From contig NC_135554.1 in NCBI RefSeq assembly GCF_964340395.1, positions 18,248,092-18,312,091 on the forward strand: a stretch of DNA of 64,000 bases, given 5' to 3'. This document shows positions 1-58,523 of this stretch, piece after piece. Below the pieces are notes generated by a model. It did no database searches. It was not told where the DNA came from and was given only the letters and a program-made list of their open reading frames with translations. Source of the DNA: Glandiceps talaboti (taxonomy: Eukaryota; Hemichordata; Enteropneusta; Spengelidae). Position 1 is the first letter of the stretch; each line of letters starts with the position of its first letter. The position numbers and the translations under genes were made by a program.

Positions 1-840
1 TTTCTAACCAAGATTGTGGTTGAATCCAAACTTGGTAATCCAATCAATTGAAGAGAAATATTCTAACCAAGCATGCAATTGTATTTGAAGACAGTTGAAT
101 TTTTAATTTAGTAACCCAGCTAGAAGAAGACAAATATGTAGAAACTACATCGATGCCATGTTACATTTTGTACTTCAGTCAGGCCATGGAAATACTGTGC
201 ATACTCTACCCTAAGCAATAAAGATTCTAAGGGTTCACTTTTGATTATACATTATCAGACAAATCTGTCCATCCCGTGCACAGCAAGAACCGAGTAGCAA
301 TTAATATCCATATAGTTTACTCATCAAAATGATGTCTTTAACACAACTTGTTATAACGTTGTCTTGCAAAAACCGAGATCACACCTACAACATCGTTGGA
401 ATAAGTTTGGAAAGGCTGTTGGATGAAGTTTTAGGTATTACTCATGTAATAACTGGCACATATTCATTAAAAAAGATGTATTCTTGCAAGCTATAGTAAT
501 ATTTCTGTTATTTGGGTACACTGTACTGTCGATGCAAATCAAAGAAGTTGTGCGTTTTGACAAAAATGCACGATATGAGATACTCCTGTAAAACCTATAC
601 AATACACATTAATGATAGTTGGGCCTTGTAACAGGTAAAAAGGTTGTAGCAATAGATGTGTATGTTTTAATAGAAAACTCAACTAAACTACAATAACACT
701 TTACTCATACCATGCACAAGCCAAGTTATTGCATTTGAACAGAAAATATGAATTACAATGACCGAAATGTCAGTCAAAATGTTCAAAATCATCACTATTT
801 TCCAGATCTTTCATAAGTTTTTGCTTGGGGAGGTATACTT
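1..840. other. Gene-free flank downstream of PHF24
   Basis: No open frame with coding character, RNA gene or clear repeat family is visible. The stretch is AT-rich intergenic DNA beyond the 3' end of the minus-strand PHF24 gene. Confidence 0.4.
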
Positions 841-846
841 ATGTTA

Positions 847-1130
847 ATAATAATAATAATAATAATCTTTATTTGTCCAAATAAATTCGGAAATTTGTTG
901 AATGGTCGCCGCAAGAGCAGCGCCCTAGTGCCCTAGTGATGAAGAAGCAGGAGGAAACCGGAGTGCCCGGGGAAAACCTGCGTTGTTCGGCAGGGTCAAA
1001 CTGAGCATCACCCTTCTTACATGCAGACCTAGTTAAATTTTAAATCAAACCCAGCCAACACCAGGCGGGTTCGAACCCAGACTGCAGAGGTAAGAGGCGT
1101 ACGAGCTAACCACTCGGCCACCGACAACCC
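847..1130 (-). mobile_element. tRNA-derived SINE with target-site duplication
   Basis: Read on the minus strand, the element starts with a tRNA-like head. It has an A-box TGGCCGAGTGG (plus 1110-1120) and a B-box GGTTCGAACCC (plus 1067-1078), the internal RNA polymerase III promoter of a tRNA-type SINE. A GC-richer body follows (about 905-1015), then a tail of ATT/TTA repeats (847-868). The six bases ATGTTA occur at both edges (841-846 and 1131-1136), a plausible target-site duplication. The A/B-box spacing and Leu/Ser-like head fit a SINE and not a functional tRNA gene, because no acceptor stem closes. The body contains a GGAGGAAACCGG block that looks like a shared SINE body domain; the superfamily is not assigned. 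Confidence 0.8.
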
Positions 1131-1477
1131 ATGTTATCTTTTCAGATGGAAAATACTTGTGATCTAAGGGTCCTTTTGTCACTTTTGTCACTGCTCGTCT
1201 ATTGACTCTTAGTGACAAGGCCCCTTAGGTTACAAGTTTATTCACTGGCTAAATGTTGGGGATGGATATCTAAATATTGCAATTAAAACAAATAACTAAC
1301 AAATGAAACAATTCAATTACCTATCAGAAAACACCCCCTCCCCCTCCCCCGACCTAGTATTAACATGCAAGGATGACAAGTCATTTCATTATGGCAATTG
1401 TCTTTCTTTCATAATTATTTTTACATTCATTTTCATTACATTGTATACATGAACAATCTATTATCTTTATTCAGTTA

Positions 1478-1481
<4 letters not shown>

Positions 1482-1526
<45 letters not shown>

Positions 1527-1540
1527 TGTGTGTGTGTGTG
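1482..1540. repeat. (GA)n/(GT)n microsatellite
   Basis: A run of AG dinucleotides passes directly into TG dinucleotides, with a short AG echo just downstream (about 1549-1558). Confidence 0.95.
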
Positions 1541-1642
1541 AATGAGCAAGAGAGAGAGGTTTTATGCATATAGCACATTCATGTCATTTTCAACCCAAGA
1601 GTAGCTGAATCCCCCAGGGAGTAAGTCAGATGGTTCATTGTC

Positions 1643-1682
1643 TGTGCATGTGCATGTGCATGTGCATGTGCATGTGCATGTG
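1643..1682. repeat. (TGTGCA)n hexanucleotide repeat
   Basis: About seven uninterrupted TGTGCA units. Reading frames across it are repeat artefacts. Confidence 0.9.
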
Positions 1683-2543
1683 AATGAATCCTGACTCTGT
1701 CTCAAGATAACCTGTGGTATGTCTCCTGAAACCTTCCTGAAATTATGATGCATGTGAAAGTGCACATGGTACATCAGTATGACCTGTCTATGTATAGGAT
1801 CCAGTCATGTAGGATGCATAAGTACACACCTTGTAAAAATCACCAAACTTTGAGTGTTGCATGAGCACAAAATTTGTGATCAAAAATACTTTTAAGTTCA
1901 ATACAACAATTTACTCTGAAACAGACCTCAACAACAGATTTGTTAATCTTAGTTGACAAAATGAATACTACTAGAGATTTAATTATCATTTGGGTACCCA
2001 AATCTGTCAACATCATGCATCATGCCAAACAAAATTGTTAAACTTTTCACAAATGGTGTTCAACACAAACAAAGTCTCATTTTAACATTTGAGGGTTTAA
2101 TATAGCAAATTTACTCTCTACATCACCAAACTGGACAATCAGTGAATGGAAATCCATCAGCAGACACTTTCAAACATAGCATTTGCTTTTAAAATTAATT
2201 TTTCTCTTATAGGTTATAGGTATTTATATGTTGAGCTACACACAGAGTTTTCTGCATCTTTCAAATTTCTTACTAAAATCACTACTCTTTCAAAAACTCT
2301 TAGACATTTAACCTATGTACACGGAGTCAATAACATTTGTTTGTTCATTGTTGACTATGTATTTAAAACCCAAGATATTTCTGTTCTGTACAAAATAAAG
2401 AACACCTCATAAAATATCTAGTTATTTACTCTCTCTCATAATTCTAAGTACATAAATTATTTTTTTTCCAGTAATTTCATAAATTTCACTTCAAAGTGTT
2501 TTTATCCTAACAAAAATTGACATTTCTACCTTTGCAATGAGCA

Positions 2544-2549
2544 TTTATT
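2544..2549 (-). other. Candidate PHF24 polyadenylation signal
   Basis: AATAAA on the minus strand, about 256 nt downstream of the PHF24 stop codon. It is chosen by motif and position only, so a longer or shorter 3' UTR is possible. Confidence 0.4.
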
Positions 2550-2804
2550 TTGATTTATAAACGGTGATTCGTAACAATTAAAAAAAAAAGATACAAATAA
2601 CAAAACTTCATATTTGAAAGTAACAGACAAACTTTCTTTAAAATTAGCTTTTTTGTGCAATTTTTAATTAGCGAATGGCTGTCATAAAGGTCATAAACTA
2701 TTTGATACAATATAAATAAAAGAGAATTTTGAAACAGAAAAAAACAAGAATCAAATGATTTTTTTTTCATGATTTTTTTCAGTACTAAAAATAATGATTG
2801 AATT

Positions 2805-48993
<46,189 letters not shown>

Positions 48994-49200
48994 TTTCTTC
49001 AAGAACTCAGATAAAATGAGGATTTCATCGCGAGAGGAGGGAAATCACCATGCACTAGGGTCTAAAAGGGAACACAAACTATTTCACGACATAGCACAAA
49101 ATAAACCTCGCGTGAGTATCACAAGAGTAAATTGACACACTGCATGCAGCCAAATATATATTCTTCTGCGCGATCAACTCCTACATACTATTAGTATGCA
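48994..49200 (-). promoter_or_regulatory. PHF24 5' UTR and probable promoter side
   Basis: Contains the in-frame upstream TGA (49047-49045) and a slightly CpG-richer stretch (TCGCGAG, CTCGCGTGAG). No clear TATA box with initiator was identified, so no start site is assigned. A non-coding upstream exon further right cannot be excluded. Confidence 0.35.
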
Positions 49201-50254
49201 AATCGTGCAATAAATCAGTGTAACTTATATCGGTATGTTATTGATGCAGTTCGAACAGTTTGAGTAAATAACAAGCCGTATTAATAGTTTTTCTACATAC
49301 GCAACGCTATAGGTGTTTGTGAATGTGCATGATGTTACTCCGAAGCGATGTTATTCATGCAATGTGTACAGTATTCTCCCAGCACATCATGTAGCTAGTA
49401 TGACGTCACTTGAACGTGAAACGCCCTCGTAGTTGACACACAGTGTGTATATGTACCCACTGTTTGCACATAAATTCCCAGCGCTGTGCATGTAGGAACG
49501 AAAACGGACGCTTTTTCGTACCTGGAAGTGTTGCAAAGGAAATACTACAAATATTATAAAATATATAATACGTATATTATACAAGAGAGTTATACAAAAT
49601 TGGCTAATCTATGTTTATACTGGGGCGAGGCATTCTGAAACAAAGTAAAGTTAGAAGCTTCACACATCTTTATTTTCTCTGGCTCTCGAAAACAATGCTA
49701 CTATTGTTTCAGGAGTTGTGAAACTCCTAGCTTAGTTTCCCCCCCCCCCCCTCCCGGGGGCGTCAATACTACTAACCCATTCTTTCCAATCATGATGTTT
49801 TCATACCTTCAGTGAGTTGACATATGGGAGAGTTGTTAATTCGTCATCGTAGATGCAAATTACGCTGTTCTGGACACTTCTTTAATTCGCCCAAAGCACA
49901 TGATTTCTGTTAATGAGGATACATGTGATAATTGAATACTATAAATTGCGAGCACTACGTACAAATTATGTGAGCATTTTGACACCTCCTTTTACCTCCT
50001 CACCTAACAAACGAGAACAGTCGCTTTTTTACAATTAGGTAGTCAGCCACACTACCAATCTATACATGACTGAAAACTGACTGCGACTCAAACAGACATA
50101 TATAATCATGCACAGACAGATGACCATGTGATCAATTCTTATTACATACATAACCCCCCCCCCCCACCGGCGACATAAAGGTAGACAGGCCCAACAAAGA
50201 AACGATATGCACATGAATGTTACTATGTTATTTCATAGATAGTGGAGGGGAGAT

Positions 50255-50375
50255 TGTTTGTTTGTTTGTTTGTTTGTTTGTTTGTTCGTTCGTTCGTTCG
50301 TTCGTTCGTTCGTTCGTTCGTTTGTGTGTGTGTGTGTGTTTGTTTGTTTGTTTGTTTGTTTGTTTGTTTGTTTGT

Positions 50376-50410
<35 letters not shown>

Positions 50411-50411
50411 T
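50255..50411. repeat. (TTTG)n(TTCG)n(TTTG)n(TTTA)n tetranucleotide array
   Basis: Four successive blocks of related tetranucleotides with a short GTGTGT interruption. The Phe/Val/Cys/Leu reading frames across it are artefacts. Confidence 0.95.
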
Positions 50412-51334
50412 TGATAACATAGCTCCTAGCTCCTTGTGTTCTACCTATATAGTCCACACAAACCACTTAATATTTTTTTATTTTGACTTTATCTCTAGGT
50501 GTTTCTACAATAAATTGTAATGATGGAGTAATGTGTAATGAAATAACACAAACTTTTCATAACCATGGGTATAATTTATGTTATTGCTAGGATTTTTCGA
50601 AAGTCGCACGTCGTATTTGATATACAGGTACGTTTCGCTGTAATAAGTGAATAAACGAATTTCTTGTAAAGAAGCAGCACTGGTAAGGTTTTTAAATGAC
50701 TAACAATCTTTATCTTTTTGGTTAGTACATACAAAATGGTACAGATGGGCACTACTATACTATCACTTTTTGCGATTTATATTATTTCAATACGTTATTT
50801 GAATTTTTTTGTAAAGATCAACCAATTATCAGCTCGTCATAGCAAAAGCAGCGTTGTCACAATATAGACGTTTAGTGTATGTGCTATTATGGATTTGTTG
50901 GCAATTAGCGATCCTAAGGTCCAAAGTGATATATCTTCTATAGTGGCGTGTCTGATATAGTGAAAGTCGGCCCTTGCAGTGATATTTAATCAACAGAAGA
51001 CTTTGAGCATTTTCACCGGGTCGTTTCAAAGTCTTTGGACATGAAGGTATGTATAATGACGAAATACGAGGTGTAAGCCCCCCCCCCCCCCCCCCCACGA
51101 ATACGGTCTTGAGTTCTATAGTTTGATAAAAGCAAATTAATCAAAGCCCATGTCACACAAGTCCACAATAAACATATACTTTTCGTATATCCAAGCATAT
51201 GGGTAGTTATTGAAATTTCAAAAACCTGATCAATCACACCACAGACAGATGAAGACTTGTCTGTGATCACACCGATAACAGCTCAGATACAATGCTCCAC
51301 CCCTGACATACTTAAACTATAGACTTACCCTCAG

Positions 51335-51577
51335 TTGTTTAATATGATGTTTATGCCAACCATTCAAATTCCAAATCACTGCCAGCCTGCCACACTCTGC
51401 CGTTGGGTCCAGCTTGTCCAGTCTGTAGTTTCAAAGATTAAGAAACTAAGTGGTCATAAATTTAATCTTATTCTCACGGATATTTTGTCTCAAAATTCTC
51501 TTGGCAGTTGTTATTATCGTAGACGCATTGTTTCGTGGTATGAGGTTTACGAATCTGTTAATTCAGTGAAAGGGTAA
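51335..51577 (+). pseudogene. Possible decayed AlkB-like fragment
   Basis: A plus-strand open frame whose middle reads VVSKIKKLSGHKFNLILTDI. The stretch LSGHKFN followed by a hydrophobic strand resembles the 'tG..FN..L.N.Y' segment of AlkB-type 2-oxoglutarate/iron dioxygenases. The expected HxD iron-binding motif and following DDE are not present; the frame has SCYYRRRIVSW there. A GTAAAT after 51573 could be a splice donor. The resemblance rests on about 15 residues, so this may be a pseudogene scrap or chance. Confidence 0.2.
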
Positions 51578-53113
51578 ATCTTATGGCTTGCAGCATTCAA
51601 CAGAATTCGTTTGCAAACAACGTTCTGTTTTACCCGACCTGAACTCTTCAATTATTCTTGAACTAGTACAGTGTAAGCTTACAACTATAAGTTGCTTTAG
51701 GGCAAGCATTAATTTTGTAGAGCTGACCAGGTAGAGACAAAAATAATGGTATACAATTCAAATTGAGCAATTCGCTTTTTTCCATTTAAACTCACCATAC
51801 CCTCGTTTTACTTAGTTGGTTTCCATGGTAATACCAAATCTTTCTATTTCTACACCAATCAAACGTCTGGTGAAGACGACGCCCGAAGGTAGAATTTACC
51901 CCACGAAATGGTGATGATATGCTGACCTACACAATTAACCCATACCTGTTTGTGTTAGGATTTGCAGGAAGTAGTTAGGAAGTATAACTTAGTTATCACT
52001 CAACCAATTTTCGCCCTATTGCCACCGTGCGTTCTGGGTTTGAGGGGTAAAATCTAGATCCATATAATCACACCTTAATTTCGTCATGATATGCCAGGTC
52101 TTTAAGTAATTATATGTGTGGATCTGCCATCATGGTTTAATCTTGCAATCCTTCATAGTATGTGGCACATTCAACCAATACAAGTGTTATGAAGTTCGTC
52201 ACGTGAAAAATTTGAAGTAGGATGGAAATTTTCAATCACTTTATTAAATTCTATTGCCTGATTTTCTGCATTCTGTTTTTTACCCCAAAGCAAATACGTA
52301 ACCATGGGTTGGCATTTGTCACTCTATTAGGCTGTCTGGGTTTGTAGCAATTTATTTGTAACGTAAAATTGACAATAAAATTAAAGAAACATACATTTCA
52401 CCTCGCGTGCAAATGCATGACTTCAATTGTCACAAGCTCTGCTAACCTGTCTACTCACTGGACGTTTCATATTACTCCGCTACATGTACACTCGGTCAAT
52501 ATGATGATCCAACAAAATAGTGAACGTATACGAACAAGCGTAGCGTAGCGAAGTCACAGATTCAGCTAGTAGGCAGCTCTGCAAACTTTGACTGCGACCC
52601 AAACAGCACGTGCAATATTTTGAGTTTATTTCCGATAAAAAAGTTGTGAATAGGACGATAGAAATACTTATAACAGAAATGGGAAAATCTGAGTTTTTGC
52701 TCAGACCACTATAGAATATTTTGCATAGTGGTCGGACGTTGTTCTTATTTTTTTAACGTTATTTGTTTTTTCTTTACTTGTACAAAAATTAGTGATGACG
52801 GTGAAAGTTGTTTATGGTTCTAATGTACCAAGGCGTATACTTATTTTCTCTCCCCCACCCCACAGTTATACTACACATTTGCGATGACTGAAGTAACATG
52901 ACCCCGTCCTAAATGTGAGATGACATAATACTTATGATGATTTGAAGATTTAATACACATATCTATTTATTTCGCACCATCTGTCACGGTCTTGGCAATT
53001 CGCGACCAAATACTGGAAGGCACGAGTGATACGTAATCGATCCTCGTCTCAGACCATTAGAAAGAGTGGTCTGAGTCCTCATATATGGCCTTGGGTTGAT
53101 GTTCTTTTTACAG

Positions 53114-53261
53114 AGACTAGATTATATGGTTACACAACATTCACATAAACTGTCCGTTGAACCAAATCCACTGCCTCGAAAGAGACAGAAATACATTTCG
53201 TCGTCAAGTAGGATTCCAATCAAGGCGAGTCACAAGGCACGAGGCACTTTACCTTCAATGG
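53114..53261 (+). CDS. Exon of an unrecognised plus-strand gene
   Basis: Acceptor GTTCTTTTTACAG and donor ATGG|GTATGT bound a 148-nt segment open in phase 0. It encodes a basic, Ser-rich stretch: RLDYMVTQHSHKLSVEPNPL, then PRKRQKYISSSSRIPIKASH and KARGTLPSM. Codon choice is less AT-biased than the flanks and contains several CpGs, as in the PHF24 exons. The last base pairs with the next exon to make Ala. An internal ATG (53126-53128) could start a 75-residue protein, or further exons lie upstream. No family was recognised. PRKRQK could act as a nuclear localisation signal (inference). Confidence 0.5.
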
Positions 53262-53797
53262 GTATGTCTTCATACTGTCTTTGTGGATATATCTTAGAGT
53301 TATTTATATTGTTTCTATTTGGTTTTGGACCTTCAATACAGTACTATATATCTTTTGTTTAAAGTTCTCAAAGCTTGATATTCAATGAAGCTTCAAAAAA
53401 GGTATAGTAGACTTCTGCGCATGCGCTAAAAGTAACAAACAAATAAACATACAATAACAATACAATATGTAAATTAGCGCCAATGAACAGCTCCATTTAA
53501 TTTCGTCTGCTCAAAAAAAGCAGAATTCAGTTCTATATGTAATGTATTATGCAAGACAAGAATAAGGAAAGGAAAAAAAGCAGCACCCCACAGAAGCGCA
53601 TCTTGATCTTTTCAGTGTTACTAAATTTTGCATATTTCATAGTCTCTTCCAATGACAAAATACAAAAGATCCATGTCTGTGGTGCAGTTTCTTCACTAAA
53701 TCCGAACGTTATGTATTATACAGTTCTTTGACAAATAGGGTGAGGTGAATATTTACAACATTAAATTACAATTTTCAAAAAAGGGAAACACTGGTTA

Positions 53798-54160
53798 GGC
53801 CAAAAAACATTTTTTTTACCTGGTTCTGGTCAGGGTAAACTTTCTAAAGTGGTGCGACGACGCGATTTTTTTTTTCCTAATTTTTTTTTTTTTGCAAATT
53901 AGTAAATACACATTTTTTTGACACTTTACATACTCTGTTCTATCATATTTATCTCTTGAAAAACTTCATTTTTCTTCGAAGCAGTTTAGGCTTTGTATTT
54001 AAGCAGTCTTGGCATGTAGGGTAGATTTCATCTGCTTGTTCTCCTGATATCAGGAATAAATAAGGAACGGGAAAGCAAAAAATATCGGAAAAAAAAGGAT
54101 CGACGCGAGGGTATTCAGGGCACGGGCGAGCTGACCAGAACCAGATATATTATTTTGGCC
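53798..54160. mobile_element. PIF/Harbinger-like MITE with TTA duplication
   Basis: Terminal inverted repeats begin GGCCAAAA, reach CTGGTTCTGGTCAG on both ends, and are flanked by TTA on each side (53795-53797 and 54161-54163). A 3-bp TTA/TWA target duplication is the habit of PIF/Harbinger (Tourist-like) elements. The interior has long T runs and GC-rich patches (GCGACGACGCG, GATCGACGCGAGGG) but no coding frame. It sits inside the intron between the two plus-strand exons. Confidence 0.8.
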
Positions 54161-55001
54161 TTATGTTACATTTTGTTGTTGTTACATCTATTACAGCCAA
54201 ATGCAATAGTAAAGAATAAGAGTGGCCAAATTTGTATTCACATCGCTCATCAAATGAAGTATATGGTATAATGTCGTTGAGCAACATATTTACAGGGCAA
54301 CATTGTCTAGACCAAACCATGCAATGTTAGCAAAAATCGGGCTTTTAATGTCCATTATAGTTTTGGCAATTTTTCTACTGCAAGAGGAAATCCCGTACAG
54401 CAAGCGATCTAATCGTTTTGCGGTTGGACTATCTTAACAATCAATGGCCACAGTTCAAAAACATGTTTTCCAATACCTTGATTCAAGATGGAATGTCCAA
54501 TTTCCTGAGTAAAGATATAAATGACGATAGAAGCCTTTCACATAGTAGGTATATGCGCAATTAATATAGAGATGACGCATATAGGAAGGCAGGCATGGAG
54601 AAGGAACTCCTGTTAATGGGAAGTACAATACAGTGGAATTGGGTTGATTGACAGATTGGGCTCTCCTCTTAATTGTTGTCAGTTTATATGTAATCAGTAT
54701 GTACGTCAGCATCTATTCAAAAAGGCGTGAAAACGGTTCGGACACCGACAACCTTTAATTGCATATTGTGTATTAGACATGGCAAATTTAGCTTTATCAC
54801 TCAAGTCTATACATTTGATATAGGATGAACATACACACTTGAAGAAAACAGGAATGTAAAACTCAGTCAACATGTCAATAACACTTTTGTGGCGTTAAAG
54901 GCAAATAGGGAATATATAGTATTTTAGATAGTGCACATAATCTTCTTTTTTCTTTCTCATTGGGAATTTTTACATGCTACTTGACTTGGGACGTTTTACA
55001 G

Positions 55002-55093
55002 CTGATGCAATAGCGAAGGCGGCCCTAAGTGTAAACAAACTCAAGTTGTCATGGAAACCATCTCAGGCTGTTGAAAATTGCATCACTACATGA
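55002..55093 (+). CDS. Last exon of the same plus-strand gene
   Basis: Acceptor GGGACGTTTTACAG. Two bases complete an Ala codon begun in the exon at 53114-53261, followed by DAIAKAALSVNKLKLSWKPS and QAVENCITT, then TGA at 55091-55093. Phase agreement, an amphipathic Ala/Leu/Lys-rich composition and AATAAA 170 nt downstream all support it. Product unknown. Confidence 0.48.
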
Positions 55094-55261
55094 CATAGCA
55101 TTTTCTAGTATTACAGTTACTCTGGTGTCATTATCATGTCATGTGTGCTGAAAGTCATTATTCTGTAATTCACTTTCCATGATACAACCATACTGCTAAC
55201 TGTTCGCTGGCAGTGTCATTCTTTGGAAATACATTTTGCTCAATCGAGTCTATCGTTATGT

Positions 55262-55271
55262 AATAAATAAA
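55262..55271 (+). other. Candidate polyadenylation signal
   Basis: Two overlapping AATAAA hexamers, about 170 nt after the TGA of the plus-strand gene. Confidence 0.4.
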
Positions 55272-55939
55272 CCATTTCTTGTTTTCAGAAAATATCAATG
55301 AATGTAGATGAATTATCATAAAATGACAACAAATATTCATCAGCTTGTAGATCAAACCACAGACAAGTAAGAATAAAGTCAACTGTAACGTTACAATCGG
55401 ATTCAGCTTGGCAGATCAAAAAAGGTCAGCTGTAACTACAGGATTTGTCATTCTAGAGGATCATCCTTTAGAACAGTGGGAAACTCTATGCTTTCTGTTA
55501 AGTTGAACTACTTGTGTGTTTGAACCTTTATAATAGAATACGATCATGTTTCTTACTAAGTCTATTTACTTCATTGTGTGAAGCAAGCTCTGTCACCAAT
55601 GAATAATCATCTAGGAAAAACATGCATCATCTTACAAAACCAAAGAAGCCCCATTCTCTGAGAATAATAGTTTGCTTTGAAATCATAGTATACATTCGAA
55701 AAAACTTATCCCGATTTTAAGTATATGACAATGAATGTGACTTTTGTCATCTATATTTACTTTAAATAACTTATGTGCACAGGCTCATAAGATTCTTGCA
55801 TATATTCTTTTGATAGTTTGCAAATTGTTCTCAATTAATTGCAGCATATTTAACCTTTGTCTGTTATCAACAGAACTCATTACATTCTTAATCTTTGGAT
55901 AACTGTGAAATGAGTAGAAATTAGGCAAAAGGGGATTTG

Positions 55940-56215
55940 AGAAACTTGACACTAATTCCAAATATGGGTATGCAAACTTGACATTGATTCAAAATAACTC
56001 TATATGGGTAGGCAAACTTGACATTGATTCATAATAACCAAACATGGGTAGACAAACTTCACACTGATTCAAAATAACCATAATGAGTATGTAAACTTCA
56101 CATTGATTCATAATAACCATATATGGGTAGGCAAACTTCATGTTGATTCAAAGTTACCATATACAGGCATGCAAACCTCATGTTGATACAGGTTAACCTT
56201 ATATGGACATGCAGT
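55940..56215. repeat. 45-bp tandem repeat, about six copies
   Basis: Units read GGGTAGGCAAACTTGACATT, then GATTCATAATAACCATATAT, with growing divergence to the right (CATGCAAACCTCATGTTGAT). Confidence 0.85.
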
Positions 56216-56507
56216 CCTTCTTAATGTAATTCCTTATAAGTGCATGCTTCTTTTCAAATGTTTAAATATGCGATGCACTTTAATAGTATAGAAATATCTT
56301 TACAAACACTTAAAAACAGGAATAATTATATATTTTTTCTTTCTTTCATTAACAAAAAAATTCTTACACTTTTTAGAAGAAAGCAGTCCATCATTAATAC
56401 ATTTTACTTTAAAACAAACTTACAATTGTAACAAATATGCACACACTCATTCAGGTACACACCACAAACACTTAATAAATACAGCCCAGATGACCAGACA
56501 TTGTTAA

Positions 56508-56711
56508 CCCTTTCTGGACTAGAAACTTTCCCGCCAAAATTTTTGAACAAAAATTCTTGTTTCTCTGTAATTTTTGGAAAAAGATAAACTTTATTTTAGA
56601 CCAGAATTCAAGAAATATTACTTCCCAATGAAGTAACATTCTTAAATTTTGGAAAATGTTCTTACAATCAAGTTTCTATTTATTCCAATATCGTCTCTAG
56701 GAATGAAAGGG
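56508..56711. mobile_element. piggyBac-like MITE at TTAA
   Basis: Flanked on both sides by TTAA (56504-56507 and 56712-56715). Ends read CCCTTTCTGGACTAGAAAC and, inverted, CCCTTTCATTCCTAGAGAC. TTAA duplication with CCC-starting inverted repeats is typical of piggyBac-derived MITEs. About 204 bp, non-coding. Confidence 0.72.
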
Positions 56712-56999
56712 TTAATGCTACTGGATTTTAATGGACGGTATATCTGTATATATTGAAATCACCATACTTGAATGAATAAAACATGACAACATCAAACAAT
56801 ACTTTATATATCTAAGAGATATGAAATTTACAAATAGCTAAATATGCAAAGAAGAAAAATAGTACTATATACAGGGAGAAATAAGTTATATTTACAAGTT
56901 AAAATTATAAGCATTTTCTTTCAATAAATGTTATGACATTGAGTTTAAATTAAGTCGCACAAGGTTTTTTTTTTTTTTTTTTTTTTTTACAAATGATAT

Positions 57000-58340
57000 A
57001 AAACAAAGTAGACACTGATAGCACTCAAGTGTATAAAATGATACATTTCATTTCACTGTGAAAACAAAGCAACACCACTGTCTGATGAAACAAGGAAATT
57101 TCAAACACAGAAATCTTTATTTGGGTTCACAGTGAGATAAAATGTAACACTCCACATGTGTGCACGCTATCAGCATGGCATGGCAGATTAATCATCCTTC
57201 CATAAAATCCCCACCAAATCGAAATGAAGGGGTATTCAGAGCTTTTCTCAGAACATCAATTTCTATAGAAATTGCAGTTAACCTTTAATGATCTAAGCTG
57301 ATCTTAGGAAAAGCTCCTTAGAAAGGAAAATGTTTTCAGAAAACAGAAATGAACAAGTTTGGTGGGATTTTAAAATATAAATACGACTTTGATAATCTGG
57401 TGAGAAATCTTCACTACAGAGTAATTCAAAAAGTGTTACATAATAATTGTGAATAATTTCCATCTAGAAATGAAATAACTTTGATAATTTGCACTATACA
57501 GTTAATATGTATTCTTGTATAATGTAAATATATAGTTCTTTACAAATATTAAGCTGATATATCACATTCCAGCAAGGATAAGTCTTTTCTTTTTACTTGA
57601 AACACCTGAATCTCATTACAAAATAGTACTGATAACGGATTTGATTGCAGGTGCCTATTTTTCAACAAATTCATTTTACTACCAAACTATAAATATGTGG
57701 TGATAGAATCATATGCAATGGCAGAACTATTAAAAGTGACAATAAGATCAACCTGATTTGATTAATCAACCTATTAATCAAAAATAGCTAAATAGCTATA
57801 CATCTCTTCCATTAGGAGTTATCAACTTGTAAAGAACTACTATAAGATTCCTTTATAGAAAGTGGGCAGGAAGCATGATATGCCTTTATGTCCACATTTG
57901 TTTATGTCTGTCTGTTGTTATACCCAATAAATATGATATAAATGTTGCCTGGTATACAACATCCATTTTCATTCTGACAAGAATTGATCAGTGGTAACAA
58001 GTGTCAATCAACTTGGATGGATGCTAACAGCTGTTACCAGCTAAGTCCCAAGAATACCTACCTGTACATACTATGTGTTAATTGCCCTATTGTCAACATT
58101 AAACACCTTGATTATGGTATTCAAGCATGTGTAAAAGCGGAGATAATCCAGCAGACCATGTCCAGAATTTTTACACTAATATCAATCTTCAAATTAATAT
58201 TTGATCATGAAATAACCAGATATATACCTTCAACAATTGGCACATGTACTGACTTGTAAATGCTTCTCCTGTATCATGCCATCAAACACAATTAATGGAC
58301 AGAGGACAACTATAAGACAGAAGTCAAAACCTCTTATCTT
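57000..58340. other. No feature seen
   Basis: AT-rich DNA between the plus-strand gene's 3' end and the TA array at 58381. No exon or repeat family recognised; a poly-T run lies at 56966-56989 just left of it. Confidence 0.35.
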
Positions 58341-58378
58341 CTAGGGACAAATTTGTGAACAAATTTTCCATACTGCTG

Positions 58379-58380
<2 letters not shown>

Positions 58381-58463
<83 letters not shown>
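58381..58463. repeat. (TA)n microsatellite
   Basis: About 82 bp of uninterrupted TA. Confidence 0.97.
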
Positions 58464-58466
<3 letters not shown>

Positions 58467-58523
58467 AAGCAAATACACAAATGTGCACACATAAACACAT
58501 ACATACCTCCTGCCCCAGTGCTT

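Larger units (their letters stand above)
49201..53113. other. Intergenic or upstream region
   Basis: Between PHF24 exon 1 and the first exon seen of a plus-strand gene. It holds poly-C runs (49739-49752, 50154-50166, 51080-51097), a tetranucleotide array and one decayed reading frame (listed separately). A CpG-bearing patch around 52490-52620 (CGTAGCGTAGCGAAG) could belong to a promoter. Otherwise nothing identifiable. Confidence 0.5.

Noticed and set aside
1067-1130. tRNA gene
   Set aside because: A and B boxes belong to a SINE with tail and target duplication; no acceptor stem.
48994-49002. Upstream TTG as PHF24 start
   Set aside because: The ATG three codons later gives the conserved MGVVLS start; TTG initiation is not expected in an animal gene.
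50217-50520. Phe/Val/Cys/Leu-rich plus-strand frames
   Set aside because: Translation of a tetranucleotide array.
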